Of a DNA stretch of 64,000 bases, positions 51,707 through 60,135 are shown piece by piece. Both the position numbers and the translations under genes were made by a program. Positions within the stretch are counted from its first letter, which is position 1, and each line of letters opens with the position of its first letter. Location: assembly GCA_026390435.1 (NCBI GenBank), contig JAPLFY010000100.1:1-64000 (forward strand), in the 5' to 3' direction. The notes under the pieces are model-generated. The model did no database searches, had not been told where the DNA came from, and was given only the letters and a program-made list of their open reading frames with translations. This DNA is from Pseudomonadota bacterium. GTDB taxonomy: Bacteria; Bdellovibrionota_B; Oligoflexia; Oligoflexales; CAIYRB01.

Positions 51707-52894
51707 TCACTTAAGAAGAACCTTGATACCAGGTAGAACGCGGCCCTCGAGGAACTCAAGTGCAGCTCCACCGCCCGTCGAAACGTGCGACATCTTGTCC
51801 GCAACACCCGCCTGATTCGCAGCAGAAACGCTGTCACCACCACCAACTACCGTCCGACCTTCGCAAGCCGCGACAGCCCGCGCTATATCCATAGTACCCT
51901 GGGCGAACGCCTTCCATTCGAAGACTCCCATAGGGCCATTCCAGAATACCGTTCGCGAATTGCGAATGACCCGACCATAGGCTTCTACTGTTTTGGGTCC
52001 GATATCGAGACCCATAAGGCCTGCTGGTATGGCTCGCTCAGCTATGTCTTCACGAACTGCGTCTTCCTTGAAAGCAGCAGCACATCCATGATCGATTGGC
52101 AGATGAATCTGAACCCGTCTAGCTTCCGCATTACGGAAGATAGTCTCGACTAGGTCCATGCGGTCGGCTTCCACTTTTGACGAGCCGACAGCGTGTCCTT
52201 TGTATTTTAGAAAGGTGTAGGCCATAGCCCCACCGATGATTAAGTGATTACAGCGATTGAGGAGACTCAAAATTACGGCAATCTTGTCGGAAACCTTAGC
52301 TCCGCCCATGATCACAGTGAACGGGGCCTCAGGCTGATTGAGGATCGACCCCAAAGCCTGAATCTCCTTCTCCATCAGCAATCCAGCAGCACGCCGATTC
52401 GGATCAAGCAGGTCAGCCACACCAACGGTGGAAGCATGAGCTCTGTGCGCCGTGCCAAAAGCGTCGTTTACGTAAAGATCGATGCCGCGCGCTAATTGAC
52501 GGCAGAAATCCAGGTCGTTCTTAGTCTCTCCGGCATTGAAGCGCAGGTTTTCTAAGAGCACAATCTGCTGCGGGTCAAGTTGACCTAAGACCTGATCGTA
52601 GGGCTCTGTCATGTAGTCATTAACGAACACCACATCACGCTGCAGCAGTTCCGCCAAGCGCACGCCCACTGGCTCGAGTGAATAGTTGAGGTCAACCTCA
52701 CCGTCCGGTCGCCCTAAATGGCTAGCGATAGCGACTTTATTGGTATGCTCAAGGATGTACTTTATGGTCGGGATGGCCTCGAGAATACGCGTGTCGTCCT
52801 TAATTACGCCGTTTTTAATCGGTACGTTCAGGTCCAGGCGGAGAAATACTTTCTTCCCGACGAAGTCAAGATCTTGCAGCGTGCGTAAGTTCAT
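51707..52894 (-). CDS. pgk: Phosphoglycerate kinase
   Basis: 395 residues. [20 protein letters not shown] with [58 protein letters not shown] and [13 protein letters not shown] are the standard family motifs. It transfers phosphate from 1,3-bisphosphoglycerate to ADP. ATG 52894 has GGGAT upstream. Cotranscribed with tpiA. Confidence 0.96.
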   Translation of the reverse strand: MNLRTLQDLDFVGKKVFLRLDLNVPIKNGVIKDDTRILEAIPTIKYILEHTNKVAIASHLGRPDGEVDLNYSLEPVGVRLAELLQRDVVFVNDYMTEPYDQVLGQLDPQQIVLLENLRFNAGETKNDLDFCRQLARGIDLYVNDAFGTAHRAHASTVGVADLLDPNRRAAGLLMEKEIQALGSILNQPEAPFTVIMGGAKVSDKIAVILSLLNRCNHLIIGGAMAYTFLKYKGHAVGSSKVEADRMDLVETIFRNAEARRVQIHLPIDHGCAAAFKEDAVREDIAERAIPAGLMGLDIGPKTVEAYGRVIRNSRTVFWNGPMGVFEWKAFAQGTMDIARAVAACEGRTVVGGGDSVSAANQAGVADKMSHVSTGGGAALEFLEGRVLPGIKVLLK

Positions 52895-52992
52895 AGGGGA
52901 TCCCAACGTAAAATTTCGGTACAAATCATTATCCCGGTAGACATCGGGTCATAACATTAGACCCTTGGTATCGCAAGTGGGGGGCATGGTAG

Positions 52993-53952
52993 ATGAGCTC
53001 GACACACCTTTTCGTAATGGACCCACTAGCCTCGCTGAATCGTCCCTTGGATTCGTCCTTACGCATGATGTACGAACTGAGCCGGCGTGGCCACACAGTT
53101 TATAGCTGCACTCCAACACAGCTGTCCTGGTCAAATACCCGTGACAGCGCAGACGCAAATTGTGCGGTCTTGAGGTTCAGTGGCAGCCCCATGGACTTTA
53201 CAGAAGACACCCGAACAGTGCGCAGCCTGCGTTCCTTCGATGCGGTGCACATGCGCAAAGACCCACCTTACGATTTGGACTACGTTGCTACAACATGGCT
53301 CCTCGATACGGCTCTGCCGTCGGCACGAGTTTATAACGCACCTCAAGCCTTGCGACGTTTCAATGAAAAGTTGGCCATCTTCCTTTTTCCCCAAGACTGT
53401 CACCAAGCACTGGTGTCGTGCGACCCGGCGGCTCTCTTGGGATTTGTTCGTCACGAGGCTGCCGGCGACGCTATCTTAAAACCACTAACCCTCTTCGGTG
53501 GCCGTGGCGTTGAACGCTTACAGCTTGCGCTTCATGGCGAAGATCAGATTAGAGCCAAACTGGAAGAGGCTACGCAGCACAGCCAGTCGATGCGACTTAT
53601 ACAACCATTCGATAAAGCTGTTTTTGCTGGCGAGGTTAGAGCTTTCACCGCATTTGGAAAGCCCATTGCATGGTGCCTAAAACGCCCGCTCACTGGGAAC
53701 TTTCTGGCTAATACTAGCGCCGGAGCAAAACTCGAAATCTATGAGCCTAGCGCAGTTGAGATGGAAAGAGTGACTCGCATAGCCACCACCCTTTTCGCCG
53801 AGGGCGTCGCCTTCATAGGCTTTGATATCATCGGGGGCTTTATCTCCGAAGTTAACCTGACTAGCCCACGCTTGCTAAAGGCACCGCATGATAAGAACGA
53901 CTACTATGATCAGTTGGTCTCCCTCATCGAGGCCGACCTCGGCCAGTCATGA
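52993..53952 (+). CDS. gshB: Glutathione synthetase
   Basis: 319 residues, ATP-grasp. FVMDPLASLNRPLDSSLRMM (cf. MDP...I...DSt..lm.EA), VHMRKDPPYDLDYV, NAPQALRRFNEKLAIFLFP, ILKPLTLFGGRGVERL and the C-terminal FIGFDIIGGFISEVNLTSPR with the metal-binding ExN. It adds Gly to gamma-Glu-Cys. gshA is not in the window. It is divergent from pgk. Confidence 0.9.
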   Translation: MSSTHLFVMDPLASLNRPLDSSLRMMYELSRRGHTVYSCTPTQLSWSNTRDSADANCAVLRFSGSPMDFTEDTRTVRSLRSFDAVHMRKDPPYDLDYVATTWLLDTALPSARVYNAPQALRRFNEKLAIFLFPQDCHQALVSCDPAALLGFVRHEAAGDAILKPLTLFGGRGVERLQLALHGEDQIRAKLEEATQHSQSMRLIQPFDKAVFAGEVRAFTAFGKPIAWCLKRPLTGNFLANTSAGAKLEIYEPSAVEMERVTRIATTLFAEGVAFIGFDIIGGFISEVNLTSPRLLKAPHDKNDYYDQLVSLIEADLGQS

Positions 53953-54057
53953 GGTGCCTTTAGTCCACTGAAATGATTGATATGGTTGACCCATGGCCCA
54001 GATCATATTACCCTTTTTAAAGAAGTCCATGAAGCCGTTAACCCTTAGATATACGAG

Positions 54058-54675
54058 ATGTCAATGAAGAGAACATCGTTTCCATTAGCATTGGTGGCGG
54101 CAACTTGTGTGGTTCTAGCAGGTTGCGAACAATGCTCGAAAAAAGAGGAAGCTCCAAAGGCAGCTGACACATCTGCGGCTGTGACAGATCCAAATGCAGC
54201 AGCTAACCTGACTGCTCCTGCAACTACAGCAGCACCAGCAGATGCAGCAGCTCAAGCAACTGCACCAGCAGACGCTACCGCGGCAGCTCCGGCTGCGGCA
54301 CCGGCTGAAGCTCCTGCTGCAGCCCCAGCAGCAAACGATCCAACAGGCGGCACTACCCTGCAAATCACCGATGTTAAAGTCGGCACGGGCGCTGCGGCAA
54401 CCGAAGGTAAAAAAGTCTCGGTCAACTACACCGGGACCCTACTTAACGGTACCAAGTTCGACAGTAACAAAGACCGCGGTACACCATTTAGTTTTGTACT
54501 CGGCTCGGGTATGGTCATCGCCGGCTGGGATCAAGGTCTTAAAGGAATGAAAGAAGGCGGCATTCGCAAGCTTGTCATCCCTGCAAACCTAGCCTACGGT
54601 AATCGTTCTGTCGGTGGCGTAATCCCACCAAACTCTACGCTAGCATTTGAGATCGAATTGCTGAAAGTGGAGTAA
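54058..54675 (+). CDS. FKBP-type peptidyl-prolyl isomerase lipoprotein
   Basis: 205 residues. Lipobox LAGC (Cys23), an Ala/Pro/Thr-rich linker (about 30-100) and a C-terminal FKBP domain: VNYTGTLLNGTKFDSNKDRG, FVLGSGMVIAGWDQGLKGMK and IPANLAYGNRSVGGVIPPNS. It should fold proline-containing proteins in the periplasm, anchored to a membrane. The linker uses GCA/GCT Ala codons in a repetitive way. A strong intrinsic terminator follows. ATG 54064 is an alternative start. Confidence 0.9.
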   Translation: MSMKRTSFPLALVAATCVVLAGCEQCSKKEEAPKAADTSAAVTDPNAAANLTAPATTAAPADAAAQATAPADATAAAPAAAPAEAPAAAPAANDPTGGTTLQITDVKVGTGAAATEGKKVSVNYTGTLLNGTKFDSNKDRGTPFSFVLGSGMVIAGWDQGLKGMKEGGIRKLVIPANLAYGNRSVGGVIPPNSTLAFEIELLKVE

Positions 54676-54703
54676 GCACTTTCTATATAACGAACCAACA
54701 CCT

Positions 54704-54739
54704 AGTTTGGCCCGGTTCGACCGGGCCAAACTTTTTTTT
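54704..54739 (+). terminator. Strong intrinsic terminator after the FKBP lipoprotein gene
   Basis: GTTTGGCCCGG-TTCGA-CCGGGCCAAAC, an 11-bp perfect stem, followed by eight T residues (54732-54739). It ends 17 bases before the alaS start, so alaS needs its own promoter in or before this region or some read-through. Confidence 0.95.
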
Positions 54740-54756
54740 AGGACACTAGCGTCGCT

Positions 54757-57426
54757 ATGAGCAAATCGGTCAATAAGTGGGGCATCCCGCATCTCACTGG
54801 CAAGGAAATCAGACAGTCATTTATCGATTTTTTTAAGGAACGTGGACACACGTTTGTCCCGTCCTCGCCAGTGGTGCCACACGACGATCCGACACTGCTT
54901 TTTATTAACTCAGGCATGAATCAGTTTAAGTCGATTTTCCTTGGCGACAACCGCTTGGGACTCAGGCGAGCAGTGAATTCGCAAAAATGTTTGCGCGTCT
55001 CTGGCAAGCACAATGACTTAGACGAAGTCGGACGCGATACCTATCACCACACATTTTTTGAAATGCTCGGCAATTGGTCTTTTGGCGACTATTACAAGAA
55101 GGAAGCAATTCGCTGGTCGTGGGAACTCCTTACCGAAGTATGGAAGCTGCCGAAAGATCGATTATTTGCCACCATTTACAACAACGACGATGAAGCTGAG
55201 ACCATCTGGAAGAATGAAACAGATATTTCCCACGATCGCATCATGCGCTTTGGCGAAAAATCGAACTTCTGGGAGATGGGTGACATCGGCCCTTGCGGCC
55301 CGTGTACGGAAATCCATTTTGATATGGGCGACCTAAGTACACAGGCTGCAACTTTTTCTGACCCAGTCCTAGGCGTCAACGGAACCAACGCGCGCTACAT
55401 AGAAATCTGGAATAACGTTTTCATGCAGTACGAGAGACTGCAAAACCGCGATTTAAAGCCGTTAGTATCAAAACATGTCGATACCGGCATGGGCTTTGAG
55501 CGGGTTTTATCAATTATCCAAGGTACCGGATCAAATTACGAAACGGACGTTTTTAGGCCTCTAATCGATCGAATCGCTGACACCACTGGCGTGCCTTACG
55601 ACCAGGGTAGTAAAGGTACGCCACACAGAGTCATCGCCGACCACTTGCGCGCACTTGCCTTTGCTATCGCTGATGGCGCTACCCCCGGCAATGAAGGGCG
55701 TGGATATGTGTTGCGCCGGATTCTTCGGCGCGCCAGCCGGTTCAGCCAAGAGCTAAATCAGAAAGATCCCTTCATCTATAAGTTATTGCCCACTCTGGTC
55801 GATGTCATGGGCGACGCTTTCCCCGAGCTTGGTCAGCGGCAGGATTATATTGCGCAAGTAATACAGGCTGAAGAAGAGCGCTTCATGCGCACCCTTCGCG
55901 ATGGTCTCACCCGCTTTGCGAAGATCGCGGCAGAGACGCGCGCCAATAACCTCCGCGTCATCCCCGGCAGTGAAGCCTTTCTCCTTTATGACACGTTCGG
56001 ATTCCCCGTCGACTTGACCGGCGTACTGGCTGAAGAGCAGGGACTAAGCCTGGACCACGCAGGATTTGCTGCTGCCATGGAAGAACAAAGAGAACGCGCC
56101 CGCAGCGCAGCCAAGTTTGATGCTAGCCTAGCCGCAGATGAAGGCTGGGTGGTGTTACAGCCTCAAAAAGACACAAAGTTTGTTGGCTATCAGGAGCTAA
56201 CAACGGACGCTAAAGTTACTCGCTACCGCGAGTTAGGTGACGACATTTTAGTCTGCCTAGATCGCTCTCCATTTTATGCGGAATCGGGCGGGCAAGTCGG
56301 TGATACCGGATGGATAAAGTCTGATGACCTTGAACTGCGTGTCACTAACACCTTCAAGATTCTAGAAATGCACGTCCACAGATGTTCCTTGATAAGTGGC
56401 TTGCTATCACCTGATAAGGTCAAGCGTGTCCATGCAAAAGTAGACGAGGCTACTCGGGCCGCCACAGTCCGCAACCATTCCGCAACACACCTTTTGCATG
56501 CAGCCTTGAGAAAAGTATTGGGCCCACACGTCCAACAACAGGGCTCTCGGGTGGGGCCGGAAGGTCTGCGCTTCGACTTTACTCAGCCACGCGCTTTAAC
56601 AGAAGAAGAGCAGGCCAAGGTAGAATCTCTTGTGAATGAAGAAATTCTAGCCAATCACGGCATCGCTGTCGCGGAAAAAGGCCTGGATGAAGCTAAGCGT
56701 GACGGGGCTGCGGCTCTCTTCGGCGAGAAATATGGCGACCGAGTCCGCACCATCAAAATGGGGGGATTCAGCTACGAATTGTGCGGTGGGACCCATGCCG
56801 AGGCAACGGGGCAAATTGGACTCTTCCGTATTGTGTCGGAGACTTCGATTGCTGCTGGAATTCGCCGCATTGAGGCTGTGACGGGGCTTGTCGCCCTAGC
56901 GCAGTCGCGCCAACAGGCTAATACGCTAAATAACCTTGCCCGCTCTTTGAAGGTGAAAACAGAGGACCTCGAGCACAAGGTCGGTGAGTTGAGCGAACGC
57001 TTGCGAAGCTATGACAAGGAGCTTAAGGCTATCCGACTAGAACAAGTCAATCACCGCGTTGACGCACTGATGGCGCAAGACACAAAGTCCATCGGAGGCA
57101 CGCGTTTTCTAGTTAAAAAAATTGATGCCGCTGCTTTTCCGCGTGATAGTCATCAAGTACTCCTCGACAGTCTAGCCAGCAAGTTAGGTAATGGCGTGGC
57201 TTTCCTAACACAAGTCGAAGATGGCAATCTCGCATTGATGGCGGCGGTCGGTGCCGAGGCCCGTGGCAAAATCAAAGCTGGTGACTTGATCAAAGAGCTT
57301 AGCAAACTCGCCGATGGTCGCGGTGGCGGCAGGCCCGATAAGGCCCAGGCTGGATCGAAGTTTCCCGAAAAGGAGCCGTTGGTCTTAGCTGCTGCTGGGG
57401 ACTTAATCGCAAAGCTCTTAAGTTAA
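54757..57426 (+). CDS. alaS: Alanyl-tRNA synthetase
   Basis: 889 residues. Class II core: FFKERGHTFVPSSPVVPHDD, LFINSGMNQFKSIFLGDN, HNDLDEVGRDTYHHTFFEML, GPCGPCTEIHFD and DTGMGFERVLSIIQG. Editing domain: NHSATHLLHAALRKVLG and CGGTHAEATGQIGLF, with the zinc ligands. The C-terminal C-Ala region is present (GGGRPDKAQAG), as in full-length bacterial AlaRS. Confidence 0.97.
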   Translation: MSKSVNKWGIPHLTGKEIRQSFIDFFKERGHTFVPSSPVVPHDDPTLLFINSGMNQFKSIFLGDNRLGLRRAVNSQKCLRVSGKHNDLDEVGRDTYHHTFFEMLGNWSFGDYYKKEAIRWSWELLTEVWKLPKDRLFATIYNNDDEAETIWKNETDISHDRIMRFGEKSNFWEMGDIGPCGPCTEIHFDMGDLSTQAATFSDPVLGVNGTNARYIEIWNNVFMQYERLQNRDLKPLVSKHVDTGMGFERVLSIIQGTGSNYETDVFRPLIDRIADTTGVPYDQGSKGTPHRVIADHLRALAFAIADGATPGNEGRGYVLRRILRRASRFSQELNQKDPFIYKLLPTLVDVMGDAFPELGQRQDYIAQVIQAEEERFMRTLRDGLTRFAKIAAETRANNLRVIPGSEAFLLYDTFGFPVDLTGVLAEEQGLSLDHAGFAAAMEEQRERARSAAKFDASLAADEGWVVLQPQKDTKFVGYQELTTDAKVTRYRELGDDILVCLDRSPFYAESGGQVGDTGWIKSDDLELRVTNTFKILEMHVHRCSLISGLLSPDKVKRVHAKVDEATRAATVRNHSATHLLHAALRKVLGPHVQQQGSRVGPEGLRFDFTQPRALTEEEQAKVESLVNEEILANHGIAVAEKGLDEAKRDGAAALFGEKYGDRVRTIKMGGFSYELCGGTHAEATGQIGLFRIVSETSIAAGIRRIEAVTGLVALAQSRQQANTLNNLARSLKVKTEDLEHKVGELSERLRSYDKELKAIRLEQVNHRVDALMAQDTKSIGGTRFLVKKIDAAAFPRDSHQVLLDSLASKLGNGVAFLTQVEDGNLALMAAVGAEARGKIKAGDLIKELSKLADGRGGGRPDKAQAGSKFPEKEPLVLAAAGDLIAKLLS

Positions 57427-57458
57427 ATGCGACAACCGAGTCGCCGTCTGTAGGGCAC

Positions 57459-58304
57459 TCATCCAGGATCTTTTACCAATCTTCCGATCTTGAGATGAGT
57501 CGCCTCGACATTGCATGCCGAACCGGAGCAGCCATAGATCAACTGCATTCTCCTGATGTCGCCGCTGGAGATGCCGCGTTGCGTCACGCCCTGCCCGATA
57601 TAAAGAGAGGGCACCATGATCGATTGTGCATCTACTTCTGACTCGACGTGATTTAGACCGAGAAAATGGCCAAGTTCATGAGTAGCCACAGTTTGTAAAT
57701 CAGCAACTTCCCGCCCTTCTTCCGGCCACAAAACCATACTATCGCCAAATGTATAATCGTTGTTGTTGTAGCGCATGTCAGCGGTGAGCATGCGGTCGCT
57801 AAGGTCGCTTTCGTTGTCCCAAATCGTGGTTGCTAGGACTACGCGATCTTTTCCCGTTTTAGCCCAATTATTGTCCAAGTAGAGTCCGTTGATGCCGTCG
57901 TCTAATGAGCTATATAAATCGAGAAAAGAATCACCGTTCACTCCAGTCTGAATGCCGTCGTAATTGAATAATTGCTTGCCTACCGCCGTTTCCCAGGTAC
58001 GCATCGCTCGCTGAATTTGCCCTCTTTGCACCGAGTCCATGCGGGTATCGAACTTGTAGTGGATCGGCAGTGATACCCAACCTTCTGGCGCATGGATCCC
58101 ATAGGTTGCTGAACTTGGATTTAGCTTGCCCCCGGATGCTGATGCCGTGGTGGCACCGGCTTTAGCGGATTGCACCGTTGGCCTAGGTCCGCTATCACCG
58201 TGCATGGAGACCTTGTATAGCTGAGAGCCGCAGGCCACGAATGTCATAAAAACACCCATGGTTACAGATATTAGCGAGGTATATTGGAGGCCAAAGCGCG
58301 GCAT
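57459..58304 (-). CDS. Matrixin-like zinc metalloprotease, predicted lipoprotein
   Basis: 281 residues from ATG 58304 (GGGAGAG upstream). The signal ends FVACGS, a lipobox-like site with Cys25. The metzincin zinc motif HELGHFLGLNH is complete (HExxHxxGxxH), followed by the Met-turn in AQSIMVPSL. The fold and the VSLPIHYKFDTRM start resemble matrixins (M10) found in secreted bacterial proteases. The C-terminal part has the Cys pair YGCSGSAC. It is probably exposed at the cell surface or in the periplasm and could degrade host or prey proteins. It is convergent with alaS. Confidence 0.85.
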   Translation of the reverse strand: MPRFGLQYTSLISVTMGVFMTFVACGSQLYKVSMHGDSGPRPTVQSAKAGATTASASGGKLNPSSATYGIHAPEGWVSLPIHYKFDTRMDSVQRGQIQRAMRTWETAVGKQLFNYDGIQTGVNGDSFLDLYSSLDDGINGLYLDNNWAKTGKDRVVLATTIWDNESDLSDRMLTADMRYNNNDYTFGDSMVLWPEEGREVADLQTVATHELGHFLGLNHVESEVDAQSIMVPSLYIGQGVTQRGISSGDIRRMQLIYGCSGSACNVEATHLKIGRLVKDPG

Positions 58305-58514
58305 GAACTCTCCCTTAGACCGTGCAGCACTCAATTGCGCGGTTTAAGAGGTATCGTCAAAACACCACCATGACTTGAGGCCCCTCATAAAGATCGAAAT
58401 GTTTACAGAATTTACAACATGTTACAGTTGTACCCCAGTGTGGGCCTGGGCTTAGGACAAGGTCACCTCGAGCGGTGGAAGACCAAAAATCAGGATTTCT
58501 TATAGAGGTTAGAG

Positions 58515-59999
58515 ATGCCCATTACATTCAAGCAAACCGAGCATAGTTACAGCCAACTGCCGCAGTTGTTATTTGCGCGCGTACAGCCGACCCCGGTAAC
58601 GCAGCCGGAGCTGCTCGCTGTGAATGACACATTGGCTGAAACCCTCCACATAACGCGCAACGAGATCACCAGTCCTGACGGAGTGGCTGTTTTTGCCGGC
58701 AATACGATTCCAGACGGAGCCGAGCCAATTGCTCTGGCTTATGCCGGTCATCAGTTTGGCCACTTGGTCCCCCAACTTGGCGATGGCCGAGCTATTTTGC
58801 TAGGTGAGATTATCGGGCGCGACGGGAAGCGCTACGACGTGCAACTCAAGGGGGCCGGTCGTACACCCTACTCGCGGCGAGGCGATGGCCGGGCAGCGCT
58901 TGGACCCGTTTTGCGTGAATATTTGGTCAGCGAAGCCATGGCCGCTCTCGGAGTGCCGACAACCAGGTCGCTATGCGCTGTAGCTACCGGCGAACAGGTC
59001 TACCGCGAGATCCCGAGTCCTGGTGCAGTGCTCACTCGTGTGGCCCTGAGTCACTTGCGTGTGGGTACTTTTGAATACGTTGCGTTAAGACGGGACCTAG
59101 ATACCCTCGAGCGGCTGACCAACTATGCTCTAGCTCGCCTTTACCCTGATCGCAGCACTAACGGGTCGGCCGCACTCACGCTGCTTGAGGCCGTCACCGA
59201 GGCGCAGGCAGAGCTAGTCGCCCATTGGATGGCGCTTGGCTTCGTCCACGGCGTCATGAACACCGACAATATGGCGATCTCGGGTGAGACCATCGACTAC
59301 GGTCCATGTGCCTTTCTTGACACCTACAGTCCGGAGCGGACGTTCAGTTCTATTGATGTAAATGGGCGCTATGCCTTTATAAATCAGCCGAATTGTGCGC
59401 AATGGAATCTGACCAGGCTAGCCGAGGCCCTGTTTCCACTGGTTGTAAAAGAGGGGCATGACGAAGCCGAAGCAACGGTCCTTCTTAACGACTGCCTCAA
59501 GGCCTTTTATCCTCAATACACTGCCGCTTACCAGATGAGGCTGCGGTGCAAACTTGGGCTGACCCTCGAGACAGCTGACGACGCGGCATTAGCGCAGGAC
59601 CTACTCACTTTAATGGCGAACAACAAGGTCGATTATACTCTGTGCTTTCGCCGCCTAGTCGATGTGGGGGAGGGTGCCGACGCTTCTGTGATCACGGGCC
59701 TTTTTGCCGACCCTGAGGCGATTGGCGAATGGTTAAGGCGCTGGGACCACCGGTCGCAGCAAGAGCCCAGAGCCCATGCGGCGAGAGCGGCACTAATGCG
59801 GGGGGCAAACCCAGCTTTTATCCCACGCAACCATCGCATTGAAGAGGTCATTGCCGCAGCTTTGCAAGGCGACATGGCGCCGTTTGCGCGCCTTCACGCC
59901 GTCCTTGCGCGCCCTTATGAGGATCAGCTAGATGCCCGAGACCTAGCCTTGCCACCTGGCGAAGAGCAGTGGGACCACCGAACGTTCTGCGGCACCTAA
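58515..59999 (+). CDS. selO: SelO-type protein adenylyltransferase (YdiU/UPF0061)
   Basis: 494 residues. Pseudokinase-like SelO signature: AYAGHQFGHLVPQLGDGRAI, LKGAGRTPYSRRGDGRAAL, GPVLREYLVSEAMAALGVPT, FVHGVMNTDNMAISGETIDY and DYGPCAFLD. It ends TFCGT, the usual bacterial C-terminus (Cys, not selenocysteine). SelO transfers AMP to Ser/Thr/Tyr of proteins in redox control. A good AGAGGTTAGAG precedes the ATG. Confidence 0.95.
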   Translation: MPITFKQTEHSYSQLPQLLFARVQPTPVTQPELLAVNDTLAETLHITRNEITSPDGVAVFAGNTIPDGAEPIALAYAGHQFGHLVPQLGDGRAILLGEIIGRDGKRYDVQLKGAGRTPYSRRGDGRAALGPVLREYLVSEAMAALGVPTTRSLCAVATGEQVYREIPSPGAVLTRVALSHLRVGTFEYVALRRDLDTLERLTNYALARLYPDRSTNGSAALTLLEAVTEAQAELVAHWMALGFVHGVMNTDNMAISGETIDYGPCAFLDTYSPERTFSSIDVNGRYAFINQPNCAQWNLTRLAEALFPLVVKEGHDEAEATVLLNDCLKAFYPQYTAAYQMRLRCKLGLTLETADDAALAQDLLTLMANNKVDYTLCFRRLVDVGEGADASVITGLFADPEAIGEWLRRWDHRSQQEPRAHAARAALMRGANPAFIPRNHRIEEVIAAALQGDMAPFARLHAVLARPYEDQLDARDLALPPGEEQWDHRTFCGT

Positions 60000-60135
60000 G
60001 TCGATGCTAAGCAACTTTCGAGTAACGTGACGTAAACTTGCAGCTGCCGAGTAAGTTGACGATTTGCCCCCAGTCCAAACCTTGAGCTATAAGCTTAGGG
60101 CTCACATAACCTGAAGATCCTCCGAGGACTACACG

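Noticed and set aside
51694-51846. N-terminal extension of tpiA
   Set aside because: It would lie within pgk, and the conserved TpiA start ([10 protein letters not shown]) begins right after ATG 51693.
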